The position numbers and the translations under genes were made by a program. The notes under the pieces are model-generated. The model was not told the DNA's origin, made no database searches, and saw only the letters and a program-made list of their open reading frames with translations. This document shows, in pieces, positions 1 to 8,339 of a stretch of DNA of 64,000 bases. The stretch is from contig NZ_JAKRGB010000004.1 in the NCBI RefSeq assembly GCF_022347725.1, positions 124,001-188,000 of the forward strand, written 5' to 3'. Within the stretch, counting starts at the first letter, position 1. The number at the start of each line of letters is the position of its first letter. Source of the stretch: Ruegeria sp. Ofav3-42. GTDB lineage: Bacteria; Pseudomonadota; Alphaproteobacteria; Rhodobacterales; Rhodobacteraceae.

Positions 1-652
1 GACGCCCAACCTGCTGGCGGTCCAGATCAAAGAACGGGTCGTAGAACACGTAGGCCTTGCCCGCAGCCTGAACTGTCTGCGCCGCGTCGCTCATTGGCAG
101 ATCCCAGTCCTGCACGCGACCGAACCGATACCGGGTTTCCCAAGGCACAAGGCGTTCATCGAGCGTAGTTTGCGGGTTGAATGCAATCACGTTCGCACCG
201 GGAACATTCGCCGAAAAGGTCAATGCCCCAAAGCCCCCCATCGACGCACCCGCGAAAACGACCTGATCGAACCGCTCAAAAAACCCTTCGGCAACTTTGC
301 TTTCGAAATACGAAAGGATCTCAGGGTCACGGTACCACGCTTTGGTGCGCGCAAAGACCCCCATATGAGACCACCCTTCATCCCGAAAGAACTTCCATCC
401 CCAAGGTTCGCGCGCGAAAGACAGGTCGTTGGCGTTGGCGATATTATCGAAGCTGACAACCAGCCGCGAGGTGTCGCGCTGATGGAACAGGATTGAATGG
501 CGCTCCAGCTTTTGCAGGAAACCAGTCCCGTCACCACCGGGATAAAGCTCGACAAACCACGGCGGCGCGGGGTCGGTCAGAATACGTTCATACCCGGTCT
601 TGCGGTCAGGATGTTCCGGTTTCAACTGCTCTTTCGAAAGTTCGTCTGTCAT
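1..652 (-). CDS. alpha/beta hydrolase-like protein (3' end outside window)
   Basis: The reverse strand is open from an ATG at 652 to the window edge, giving at least 217 residues. The sequence shows a nucleophile-elbow motif GASMGG at residues 135-140 (Ser137), preceded by a hydrophobic strand, which fits an alpha/beta hydrolase fold. The rest of the fold and the catalytic acid and His lie beyond the edge, so neither substrate nor family can be fixed. The gene starts 5 bases after the stop of the glycosyltransferase gene, so the two are very likely cotranscribed. Similar proteins in roseobacters are often labelled with unrelated names. No signal peptide is visible and a cytoplasmic location is inferred. 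Confidence 0.7.
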   Translation of the reverse strand, partial: MTDELSKEQLKPEHPDRKTGYERILTDPAPPWFVELYPGGDGTGFLQKLERHSILFHQRDTSRLVVSFDNIANANDLSFAREPWGWKFFRDEGWSHMGVFARTKAWYRDPEILSYFESKVAEGFFERFDQVVFAGASMGGFGALTFSANVPGANVIAFNPQTTLDERLVPWETRYRFGRVQDWDLPMSDAAQTVQAAGKAYVFYDPFFDLDRQQVGR

Positions 653-657
653 GGCTA

Positions 658-1641
658 TCAGATCAGATTGTCAGCCAGCCATGAGCGGAACTCGACCCAT
701 TCAGGGCGCATCTTGATTTCGGACACCTTAGCGCGATGCCAATCGCAGGCCTGCGCGTGCTGTTCCTTCAATTCGGGATCCGATTTCAACTCTTCCAGCA
801 ACGGCGCAGCGCGGCGCGCGGCGGGCAGGATGGACTGGTCCGGCTCTTTATTGGCGTTCATGTCCTGCCAATAGGATTGCCCCTGATCCACCTTGATATG
901 GTTCGTCCGACCCCGGTCGCGTTTAATCAGGAAACCGTCCATAGACCGAACCGAATAGTGATGAATCCGACCCAGCGAGTGGTCAAACCCGCGCCATGCC
1001 CGCCAACCGACCTTCTCAGCCGGGAACAGTTTGCCACCAGCATCGGACCAGGCGATCTCAGACGCCTTTTCCTCTTCGAACCCCTTCGGCCGATGCGGCC
1101 CAAATCGCGTAAACTTGCCATTGTTCCGGAACAGGGTTTTCAGACCGTAGGCGCGGCCCGAATGATGGGGATACTCCTGATCGCCCATCGAAAACGTTTC
1201 GGTCACGGGGCGGTCTTCGAAGCTGATGTTCCCGGAACTCCCAAACAACTTCCAAGCAAACGAGATGGCGTCGACCGGCTGCCCTGCCCGACTTTCGATC
1301 TCAGCGATCAGAGCGCCAAAACTATTGTCGCCGCATCGGATGTTCCAGAACTCATCCACGTCCAGGCATAGCAGCCAGTCGGCTTCTTTGACCTTGGGCT
1401 GGCGCCGCGCACGTCGCAGCATCTGGTGCTGAGGGTTCCCGCCCTCTTTAACCTCATTGCTAACATGAGTGGCCAGTCCAAGCTCTTGCAACCGCCCTGC
1501 GATCTTGTCCGTCCCGTCGTCACAGTCGTTTGTGAAAATCACAAAGTGATCGACACCCAACGTTTTGTGAAACGCGACCCATTCCAGCATGTAAGGGCCT
1601 TCGTTCTTCATCGTTGTGAATACGGTAATGGACTGAGACAT
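658..1641 (-). CDS. glycosyltransferase family 2-like protein
   Basis: A 327-residue protein beginning with a strand and the motif TTMKNEG (residues 9-15), followed by NDCDDGT (38-44) and a metal-binding LDVDEF motif (93-98). These are features of the Glyco_tranf_2_4 group, soluble transferases often found in surface polysaccharide loci. The upstream in-frame extension to 1752 has no conserved sequence, so the ATG at 1641 was chosen. It is followed after 5 bases by the alpha/beta hydrolase gene, suggesting a two-gene operon. Acceptor and sugar donor cannot be read from the sequence. Confidence 0.75.
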   Translation of the reverse strand: MSQSITVFTTMKNEGPYMLEWVAFHKTLGVDHFVIFTNDCDDGTDKIAGRLQELGLATHVSNEVKEGGNPQHQMLRRARRQPKVKEADWLLCLDVDEFWNIRCGDNSFGALIAEIESRAGQPVDAISFAWKLFGSSGNISFEDRPVTETFSMGDQEYPHHSGRAYGLKTLFRNNGKFTRFGPHRPKGFEEEKASEIAWSDAGGKLFPAEKVGWRAWRGFDHSLGRIHHYSVRSMDGFLIKRDRGRTNHIKVDQGQSYWQDMNANKEPDQSILPAARRAAPLLEELKSDPELKEQHAQACDWHRAKVSEIKMRPEWVEFRSWLADNLI

Positions 1642-1958
1642 TAATACCCTTCCCGAAACTGTCTTGCCCCACACATACACATCCCGATCCGCGCGGGCGA
1701 GACAGGAAATTGCCGAGCGAGCATTCCAACGCGAACTGGTGCAACTGTACACAACAGATGCACTGATAAGTCATCAGATTTCGTTGGATGATGGTGCGGT
1801 CGAGATGCATTGAAGACTTGAACACGCCCGTTTCCGAACGCTTCAGATAGCTTCAAGAATACCGCTAAACCCCTGCCAAAAAATAAAAATATGGTTTCCA
1901 TTCACGTCAGAGTGGTTCACTGTGCCTCAAAGAACAAGGTGGACCAGAGGGTGGACCA
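1642..1958. other. intergenic stretch holding the left boundary of the relic island
   Basis: This 317-base stretch separates the divergently transcribed glycosyltransferase gene and integrase remnant. I see no coding sequence. It contains the tRNA-end repeat at 1792-1805, so bases left of about 1792 are backbone and bases right of it belong to the inserted element. The A/T-rich part just before 1959 probably carried the integrase promoter. Confidence 0.6.
1792..1805 (+). repeat. att-like direct repeat (left) of the tRNA-Leu 3' end
   Basis: The 14 bases TGGTGCGGTCGAGA here are identical to 4988-5001, which covers the discriminator base and 3' acceptor strand of tRNA-Leu. After 8 intervening bases, similarity to the tRNA T-arm resumes (1813-1823 against 5001-5011, 10 of 11). 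The copy lies 154 bases before the integrase start, on the far side from the tRNA, as expected for an attachment-site duplication. The call is inference from position and identity. Confidence 0.75.
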
Positions 1959-2780
1959 ATGCCAGCACTCAACAAGCTATCATCATTGCAGGTAAAGAAT
2001 GCCCAACCCGGCAAATACTCGGACGGCGGGGGCCTCTGGTTGCACAAAAAAGATGGTGACGGCGGCAAGTGGTTCCTTCGGGTTCATGTTCACGGGCGTC
2101 GTAGAGAGATGGGTTTGGGGGCTTTGTCTGCCGTCTCTCTAAAAGAAGCGCGCGAAGAGGCAGAGAAATGGCGAGCCGTCGCCCGTCAGGGAAAAGACCC
2201 GATCAAAGAACGGGAACGTGTACGCCGCGAAGCCGCCAAAGCTGATCACACATTGACGGTAGTGGCAGAGGAAGCCTTCGCAGCACGTCAGGCCGAACTA
2301 AAGGACGATGGCAAGGCTGGACGCTGGTTTTCGCCACTGCAACTGCATGTCCTTCCCAAACTTGGAAACGTGCCAATCGAAGAGATTGACCAACAGGACA
2401 TCAAAAACACACTCGCTCCTATCTGGCATTCCAAAGGCGAGACCGCAAAGAAAGCCATGGACCGTCTGGGCATCGTCTTCCGGCATGGTGCAGCGATGGG
2501 ACTGGATGTGGACCTTCAAGCAACGATGAAGGCGAAAGCCCTGCTGGGCAAATCTCGTCAGGTTCGCAAGCACATCCCGGCTATGACGTGGGTCGAAGTT
2601 CCCGCTTTTTATGAGAGCCTAGATGATGGTTCAGTTACGCATCTGGCATTCCGGTTACTGATCCTGACGGCGGTTCGTTCCAAGCCGCTGCGTTTCTTTC
2701 ATTTGGATGAACTGCACGGCGATACATGGGTCATCCCTGCGGACAAGATGAAAACATGCAAAGAGTTTCATGTGCCCCTA
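1959..2780 (+). pseudogene. truncated P4-type tyrosine integrase
   Basis: Residues 1-80 match the DUF4102-type N-terminal domain of P4-like integrases (YSDGGGLWL at 20-28), followed by a core-binding region and the start of the catalytic domain with the first catalytic Arg (LTAVRS, Arg240) and a VPL strand at 272-274. Around base 2780 homology stops. The reading frame then continues to 2960 through the antisense of the neighbouring HEPN gene, adding about 59 meaningless residues. The H-x-x-R box and catalytic Tyr are missing, so it cannot be an active recombinase. Normal members have about 400 residues. It sits just inside the left att-like repeat and explains how the island arrived. Confidence 0.85.
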
Positions 2781-3383
2781 GGGGCCCTTGATCGCCTTGG
2801 AGATCGTGGCAAGTTCTTCTTCACGACCAATAAAACCGGTGTCATCGAAATCTGGTGTAGGCAAATTGTGCAAAACAGTTTCTGGGTCACCTTCTGGCGA
2901 AGAAATTGTCAGGCTCAAAAGATAGGCGGGATCGTCTTCGACCTTGTGGATAGTTTCTGAAAGCTCGCGCCATAGAACAGGGTGGCTCTTCACCGCAAGT
3001 CGGCATGTTTCAAATGTCAGTACATAGTCGTCAAACTGCAGAGGCCGAGTATGCATCACTCGATTTCGAACCGGAACTAGGTTGTTAAGCCTAGAAGAGA
3101 TTGATCTATAGTGTTTTCGTCCTTTTTCCCCAAGGAATGCGGAGTTCTTTGACAAAACGTGTAGTGTGTCGGACAGGTTAGTGTAGTCTAGAAGTGACTG
3201 CGGTTCGGATAGGTCTCCGCTGTCGCGCCGACAACGGTCCACAAGACCAGAAACGACCTCTTCCCCAAATGCTTCATTCAACTCGACAAATGGAAGAACA
3301 TAGTCGGAGATCGCCTTGCGTAGATCTTTCTCCATCGCGGAGAGCAAAGCATAAAGCACCAATCGAGTTCGAGCTGACGACAT
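2778..3383 (-). pseudogene. N-terminal fragment of a Swt1-type HEPN / STAND-like NTPase
   Basis: A 201-residue fragment. Residues 1-130 are helical, with the HEPN signature R-x4-H in VRNRVMH (Arg106, His111), as in the Swt1-type HEPN domain. Residues 183-192 read TGFIGREEEL, the linker that directly precedes the P-loop in STAND/AAA NTPases. The gene stops at TAG (2778-2780) nine residues later, before any Walker A motif, exactly where the integrase homology also ends. Family members are usually far longer and are linked to phage defence or RNA cleavage; here the motor and sensor parts are gone. The ATG at 3383 has an AGGA upstream; a TTG at 3389 is also in frame. Confidence 0.7.
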
Positions 3384-3808
3384 CCTCAATTCCTGTTCGT
3401 TATTGTTTTCACTTGATGAATCGGACTAGCTCCGAAACGTTTGGATGCACCCTAAAGATCTGCCAACCGGCTTCAAGGATACAAAACTCGTGTTTGAAGG
3501 TGGCACAATCAAACCAAAAACGACGGCTCCGACATACGCATTAGGCAATTCTACAGAAACTGGTTTCAACTTGGCTTGAGCTTTGCACTAGGCGTTGCAA
3601 CTGGTTGCAGCGCCACCGTTTTAATCAATCTTAACCATCCGAAAACCACTTCTGCCCAAAGCCCCGTAAAATATGGATTTTTATCTGCCCCACTAGACGT
3701 TGTCCGCGCCTGTTAACATCAAAATTATCCACTATTGCCAGCCAAAAACGTTGATCTATGTCACAAGGGGTGGAGAAAAAATCTGGGCTGTATGTTCGTA
3801 GCCGTTGA
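3384..3808. other. non-coding stretch inside the relic island
   Basis: 425 A/T-rich bases between the two truncated defence-type genes. It must hold the promoter of the HEPN fragment, which reads leftward. A 5-4-5 FNR-like half-palindrome (TTGATCTATGTCAC) lies at 3751-3764. A plus-strand frame ending near 3720 could encode about 60 residues with one hydrophobic segment, but it lacks a usable start codon. An 8-base inverted repeat (3783-3790 with 3815-3822) spans the stop of the DUF262 gene. I see no convincing gene. Confidence 0.4.
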
Positions 3809-4687
3809 TTACTTCAGCCCAGCTGCTTCTACCCCCGAAGGATATTTCTCTCGTACAACCTCATACTCCGATAGCCAGTAGTGGCGCAGAAACCGCTTCA
3901 GTTCGATCGAGCCTAGATGCAATACCATCTCACGCCAGTTTGCTTTCGTTTGTTCGAGCCTGTTTCCTGACTTCGAGAAAATGTAGTTTTTAAGCAGGTC
4001 TGCAACTGAAAGGGCCAATCCCCGGTCGTTCAGTGTTTCGAACAGCAAATACGCGTCACGGTCTTCTTTGACGGCAATACGAATGACTTGAAAAGTGTCA
4101 TCCATCGCTTCTGTTATCGAAGTGACCAATTCTCCAAGAGACATATGGCCATCCAACTGTTCTTGGACTTTGTCATAAAGGTTGCAGTAACAAGAAGCCA
4201 AGAGACGGTTCGTCTTCAACAAACTGCGTTGATTGGATGCCCGTCGAATTTGCTCTATACCGACAGGGTTTACTATATACTCATCGTAGAATTTTCGGTT
4301 GTTCGTGTTCAAGGTCAGTTTGGGCGCAGTATCTTTTGACTGGTAATTGAACTTGCCGAGAAAATCTGTGCTGATCTGTTTTGCTGTGTCATCCTCACCC
4401 AGCCGCGCGGCATGGTCGCGAAGCACGCAAATTAGGATTGATATTGTTGTCAATCGCTGTTGCCCATCGATGATCATGTAATTCGAAGGGTTTTGGTCGT
4501 TTATCACAAAGGAACCAAGGAAGTAATCATCATTTTGGTTCAAGATAGCGGCCTGAAAGTCGTCCCAAAGCTGGTCTACCTGTTCGCTTTCCCAACTAAA
4601 ATCTCTTTGGAACTCTGGAACAGAGTAGCGCTTCCCGTCACGCAGCATTGTTCCAACATTGGTTGCTCCAGTATCGATATTCGCCAC
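3809..4687 (-). pseudogene. DUF262 (GmrS-like N-terminal) protein lacking its nuclease half
   Basis: 292 residues with the DUF262 hallmarks: VPEFQRDFSW at 23-32 and the ParB/sulfiredoxin-like nucleotide motif DGQQRLT at 74-80, then ETLNDRGLALS in the middle. In GmrSD-type (type IV restriction) and related proteins this domain is followed by a DUF1524 HNH nuclease and totals roughly 550-700 residues. Here homology runs to YEVVREK and ends after a short unrelated tail (GVEAAGLK). It is therefore probably a truncated gene, although stand-alone DUF262 proteins exist. The start is GTG at 4687 with AAGGGG about nine bases upstream. It lies inside the tRNA-Leu island, where restriction genes commonly sit. 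Confidence 0.65.
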
Positions 4688-4990
4688 TACGACGCCCCTT
4701 AATGTTGATTTGTCTTTTTAGCTTTCAACCGATGGATGCCAAACGCCGCTATCCCATTCAAGTACAATGTTGGAAGTGCGACATATCGATAACGGAAGAA
4801 GTCAATTGGTACTAAGAATTTACCTACAGGTGCAGTTGACGATTGGAAGATACACATCTTGCCAGCAGCAAATCCAGTGCGCACTCATGCCGCAATCGAG
4901 CGGAAGCAGAAAGGTGGCCTAAGGGGTGGTCCGATTGCATGAATAATCACACAAGCGCTTGTTTTTTAATATATTTTGTAAGTAATTTGG
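4688..4990. other. non-coding right end of the relic island
   Basis: 303 A/T-rich bases between the DUF262 gene and tRNA-Leu. No gene is supported. The stretch includes the palindrome ACAAGCGCTTGT at 4950-4961 followed by T residues, which could be a weak plus-strand terminator, and reaches the right att-like repeat at 4988. Confidence 0.5.
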
Positions 4991-5001
4991 TGCGGTCGAG
5001 A
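4988..5001 (+). repeat. att-like direct repeat (right), within the tRNA-Leu 3' end
   Basis: Identical over 14 bases to 1792-1805. It covers the 3' terminal bases of the tRNA gene plus three flanking bases. The tRNA remains intact, as is usual when an integrase uses the 3' end of a tRNA as its target. Confidence 0.75.
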
Positions 5002-5074
5002 AGACTCGAACTTCCACGGGAGTTACCCCACAGCGACCTCAACGCTGCGCGTCTACCAATTCCGCCACGACCGC
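4991..5074 (-). tRNA. tRNA-Leu(GAG)
   Basis: The reverse strand folds as a class II tRNA. The acceptor stem GCGGTCG pairs with CGACCGC and the discriminator is A. The anticodon stem CAGCG/CGCTG encloses loop TTGAGGT, giving anticodon GAG (leucine, CUC/CUU codons). A variable arm and a T arm with TTCGAGT follow. CCA is not encoded. Its 3' end is the integration target of the island to the left. Confidence 0.95.
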
Positions 5075-5218
5075 ACTGCCAGTGACTTGGTAGAGGCGCG
5101 TATAGACGGTGGCGAACAGGATGTGAAGAGGCAAAAAACACGCTGGTTTGAATTCCTCTTTGCTGCCCATATCTGTAGCATGTACATCGCTAATCGCCCC
5201 TTTCCTCGGAGCCCGTCT

Positions 5219-5878
5219 ATGACCGCGCAAGAATCCCGCCCAATTGTCCAGATTGATATCGTGTCGGACGTTGTCTGCCCGTGGTGTATCGTTGGCTTTC
5301 GCCAACTTGACCAGGCTTTGCGGGAACAAAACGTACTGGCTCAGCTCAGGTGGCATCCGTTCGAGTTGAACCCGAACATGCCCGCCGAAGGTCAGAACCT
5401 GCGAGAACACATCGTGGAGAAGTATGGCTCGACACCAGAACAAAGCCAGCAGGCGCGTGACCGCCTGACCCAGCTGGGGTCCGAACTGGGTTTTACCTTT
5501 AACTTCAATGATGACAGTCGAATGGTGAATACCTTTGCCGCACATCAACTACTGGATTGGGCCGAGACTCAGGTCCGCCAACATCCTCTGAAGATGGCTC
5601 TTTTCGCGGCTTACTTCACGGACCAAAAGGACGTCTCCAGGATCGAAGTCCTGCTGGATGCCGCCCAGGACGCAGGGCTGGACCGGGATGCCGCGCGCGA
5701 GGCCCTTGAATCAGGCAATCACGTCGCGCCGGTTCGGGAGAAACAGCAATTCTGGACGAACAACGGTGTTTCCGGTGTTCCGTCAATGGTGTTCGGTGGC
5801 AAGTACCTGGTGACAGGGGCTCAGGGGACCGAGACGTACACGAAAGTTCTGCAGCGATGTCTGGCCGAGGCCGCGTGA
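5219..5878 (+). CDS. DsbA-family oxidoreductase (FrnE-like)
   Basis: A 219-residue thioredoxin-fold protein with the redox motif CPWC at residues 20-23 and the cis-proline region GVSGVPSMVF near residue 180, as in FrnE/2-hydroxychromene-2-carboxylate isomerase-type DsbA proteins. There is no signal peptide, so it is expected to act in the cytoplasm on thiols or dithiol substrates. Several in-frame starts exist further upstream; the ATG at 5219 is preferred because it follows a CGGAG sequence and places the conserved strand at the N terminus. lipB follows after 39 bases. Confidence 0.85.
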   Translation: MTAQESRPIVQIDIVSDVVCPWCIVGFRQLDQALREQNVLAQLRWHPFELNPNMPAEGQNLREHIVEKYGSTPEQSQQARDRLTQLGSELGFTFNFNDDSRMVNTFAAHQLLDWAETQVRQHPLKMALFAAYFTDQKDVSRIEVLLDAAQDAGLDRDAAREALESGNHVAPVREKQQFWTNNGVSGVPSMVFGGKYLVTGAQGTETYTKVLQRCLAEAA

Positions 5879-5917
5879 CCTCTTTTCTTTGCTCGGCCCC
5901 AGCGATAAGGAACCGCC

Positions 5918-6574
5918 ATGGAATGGAAGATCACTGACGGGCTGACCAACTACAACGACGCCGTGGCCTTCATGGAGGCGCGCGTTGCCGCTATTGCCGC
6001 TGGCGAAGCAGACGAATGCGTCTGGCTGCTGGAGCACCCGCCGCTATACACTGCTGGTACATCGGCTCGGATCGAGGACCTGACCGATCCAGATCGCTTT
6101 CCAGTATATGAGGCCAAACGCGGCGGCGAGTATACCTATCACGGCCCCGGCCAACGTGTTGCCTATGTCATGCTTGATCTGAACAAACGCGGCAAAGACG
6201 TCCGCCGTTTCGTCAAGCAACTGGAAGAATGGGTCATCGCATCACTTGCCGAGTTCAACGTGCATGGTGAAATCCGGGACGGTCGCGTCGGGGTTTGGGT
6301 GCGGCGTAACGACAAACCTTTGACCGCATCCGGCCAGCCTGCCGAAGACAAAGTGGCCGCCATCGGGCTGCGCCTGCGCAAGTGGGTCAGCTTCCACGGT
6401 ATCTCGATCAACGTTGAACCGGATCTGGATCACTTCTCGGGCATTGTGCCCTGCGGCATCACCGAGCACGGAGTGACTTCGCTTGTCGATCTGGGGCTTC
6501 CGGTCACTTTGGCCGACGTGGATACGGCATTGCAGAAAACTTTCGCGGAGATTTTTGACCCGGTTGGTGCTTAA
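5918..6574 (+). CDS. lipB: octanoyltransferase LipB
   Basis: LipB moves octanoyl groups from acyl carrier protein to the lipoyl domains of E2 subunits and GcvH, the first step of lipoate synthesis. The 218-residue protein has the [12 protein letters not shown] signature at 68-79, the catalytic Lys in EDKVAAIG (Lys145) and the catalytic Cys in GIVPCGI (Cys179). Length is normal. It is followed by a 300-base gap and may be cotranscribed with the FrnE-like gene. Confidence 0.95.
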   Translation: MEWKITDGLTNYNDAVAFMEARVAAIAAGEADECVWLLEHPPLYTAGTSARIEDLTDPDRFPVYEAKRGGEYTYHGPGQRVAYVMLDLNKRGKDVRRFVKQLEEWVIASLAEFNVHGEIRDGRVGVWVRRNDKPLTASGQPAEDKVAAIGLRLRKWVSFHGISINVEPDLDHFSGIVPCGITEHGVTSLVDLGLPVTLADVDTALQKTFAEIFDPVGA

Positions 6575-6878
6575 AAGGGTGCTGGCGAATCGTCCGAGCC
6601 GCATGAAACGTTGACAATCCCACGAAAGCCGCACCTTCTGTTTCCATAGCGAGCCAAAATTTCCAAATGGCTACCGCTCATTTGGTCGAAATTAACGAAA
6701 ATCTCACTCAAATAGATACATCCCGCGCGTTTGAGGGTAGTATGGATTCACCGTTCTTAGAGTGAGTGGTGTGTTAACCGGTGATCTTGGGTCATCCCAT
6801 GTAATCGGAAAAGTATTTGGTAACGAGTCTGCCGTTCCGACCCCAAATCGGAGCGGCAATTCTCGTCCCACACCGCGC
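6575..6878. other. intergenic stretch between convergent lipB and the CDF gene
   Basis: 304 bases without a supported gene. An inverted repeat (CCAAATG at 6663-6669, CATTTGG at 6679-6685, flanked by AATTT/AAATT) could form a hairpin and may terminate one of the two convergent transcripts, though no clear T-run follows. Confidence 0.4.
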
Positions 6879-7820
6879 TTAGCCTTCCCCATGCCCAAAA
6901 CGAGATGACCCGACGCAGGCACGATCCTCCTGTTCAATCTCCAGCGTCGCGTGCCTTATTCCGAACTGATCACTCAGCGCTTGCCTGACACCGGACCTGA
7001 CCCCTTCTGCCTCTGACCAGGCCGGGGCTGCAATGACCAGATGGGCCGTCAGGGCGAATTCGCGCTCCTGCATGCTCCAAAGGTGGACATGATGGACATC
7101 GGCGACGCCTGGCATGCTCTCTATGGTCGAAGCGACCTCTTCGGGGTCGAGTCCGGGCGGCGCGGCCAGCATCAGAACTCGGATCGTTTCGCCAATCTCG
7201 CTTTTGACATGCCACAGGATGTAGACAGAAATCATGATCGTGACCGTCGGGTCCACCCATGTCCAGTTGAACAGGATCACCGCGCTGCCAGCTACGATGA
7301 CAGCGATGGATCCCAGGGCATCCGCCACATTATGCAGGAAGGCCGCCCGGATGTTCATGCTTTCCTTGGCCATCGTATAGGTCAGCGCAGCAGTGATAAG
7401 GTCCACGATCAGGGCCAGGGCTGCTATCCAGATGACGATCCAGCCGTTAATGGGCTCTGGTTCGAAAAACCGCATGACGCCTTCGTAGAACAGGTACACC
7501 GACAGAACGATCAATGTTGTGTAATTGACCAGCGCGGCGACGACCTCGGCACGGCCATAGCCAAAGCTCATTCGGGGATCTGCCGGACGCCGGGCAATCT
7601 TGCGGGCAAAAAAGGCGATGACCAGCGCAATGGCATCCGAGAAATTGTGCAGGGCATCCGCGATCAGCGCCAGCGACCCCGAGAAGATACCCCCGACAAC
7701 CTGCGCCAGTGTCAGGAACATGTTGACGGCAATCGCCCAGACCACACGTGCATCACCCGCTTCGGGATCAATGTGAGTGTGCGTGTGGGTGTGCCCCTTG
7801 TGAGAATGATCATGCGGCAT
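6879..7820 (-). CDS. cation diffusion facilitator (zinc/cobalt/cadmium exporter type)
   Basis: A 313-residue inner-membrane antiporter of the CDF family. It opens with a His-rich stretch (residues 3-16), then six predicted membrane segments. The paired metal-site motifs H-x3-D lie in segments 2 (HNFSD, His58/Asp62) and 5 (HNVAD, His164/Asp168), the pattern of Zn-type members such as ZitB/CzcD. A cytoplasmic C-terminal domain with HHVHLW follows. It is transcribed divergently from the MerR-type gene at 7904 and its promoter overlaps a MerR-type dyad, so metal-inducible export is the likely role. Which metal is not decided by sequence alone. Confidence 0.9.
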   Translation of the reverse strand: MPHDHSHKGHTHTHTHIDPEAGDARVVWAIAVNMFLTLAQVVGGIFSGSLALIADALHNFSDAIALVIAFFARKIARRPADPRMSFGYGRAEVVAALVNYTTLIVLSVYLFYEGVMRFFEPEPINGWIVIWIAALALIVDLITAALTYTMAKESMNIRAAFLHNVADALGSIAVIVAGSAVILFNWTWVDPTVTIMISVYILWHVKSEIGETIRVLMLAAPPGLDPEEVASTIESMPGVADVHHVHLWSMQEREFALTAHLVIAAPAWSEAEGVRSGVRQALSDQFGIRHATLEIEQEDRACVGSSRFGHGEG

Positions 7821-7854
7821 CTTATTGTGTGTCCCTTGTTATGACTCCACACCG

Positions 7855-7885
7855 CATGTAATTCCTCTAGTTACTAGAGGTTCAA
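7855..7885 (-). promoter_or_regulatory. MerR-type promoter and operator of the CDF exporter gene
   Basis: Read on the minus strand, a -35 TTGAAC (7885-7880) and a -10 TACATG (7860-7855) are separated by 19 bases, the long spacer typical of MerR-activated promoters. The spacer is filled by a 7-3-7 dyad, CCTCTAG/CTAGAGG, at 7864-7880. The protein presumably twists this DNA on metal binding to align the two promoter boxes. Confidence 0.85.
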
Positions 7886-7903
7886 GAGCCCAAGGCAAAA
7901 AAG

Positions 7904-8329
7904 ATGTATTCGATTGGAAGTCTGTCGCGCCGGACCGGGGTAAAAGTTCCGACGATCCGGTTTTATGAAGACAAAGGCCTGTTGCCTAAGCCAGAGCGAA
8001 CAGCGGGCAATCAGCGCCGGTATGACGAGACAGCGTTGAAACGGCTGCTCTTTATTCGCCATTGCCGTGACTTGGGATTGCCGCTGGCCGACGTCGTGGG
8101 CTTGCTGTCCCTGGAAGGCGCATCCGGCAGCGACCTCAATCGGGCGCATGAAATTGCCGAGAAGCAACTGGCCGACCTCAGGGACCGTATTGCCCGCCTG
8201 CAAAATCTCGAGGCTGAACTGACCCGAATTTCAGCGGCCTGCGACGGAAAGCACGACCACGTCTGCGCCGTGCTTCACGCCTTTGGTGATCATAGCGAAT
8301 GCATGGGTGCGCACTCGAACACAAAGTAA
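7904..8329 (+). CDS. MerR-family metal-responsive regulator (ZntR/CadR-like)
   Basis: A 141-residue MerR protein. The winged helix-turn-helix occupies residues 1-70 (SIGSLSRRTGVKVPTIRFYE), followed by the dimerisation helix (about 80-112). The C-terminal metal site is rich in ligands: Cys113, His117, His119, Cys121, His125, His130, Cys133 and His137. This ligand-rich tail suggests sensing of a divalent soft metal such as Zn, Cd or Pb. It lies divergent to the CDF exporter with the shared dyad between them. It reads toward the HIT gene, with which it is convergent. Confidence 0.9.
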   Translation: MYSIGSLSRRTGVKVPTIRFYEDKGLLPKPERTAGNQRRYDETALKRLLFIRHCRDLGLPLADVVGLLSLEGASGSDLNRAHEIAEKQLADLRDRIARLQNLEAELTRISAACDGKHDHVCAVLHAFGDHSECMGAHSNTK

Positions 8330-8339
8330 ACCGGGTCGC

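Noticed and set aside
3619..3634. CtrA-like TTAA-N-TTAAC spacing in the relic island
   Set aside because: The spacer is six, not seven, bases, and there is no gene that would use it.
3535..3720. Plus-strand frame of about 60 codons with a hydrophobic stretch inside the relic island
   Set aside because: No ATG, GTG or plausible start near the conserved-looking part and no homology recognised; could be chance.
4950..4961. Palindrome ACAAGCGCTTGT with T-run near tRNA-Leu
   Set aside because: Too short and without a loop; orientation does not suit the tRNA transcript.
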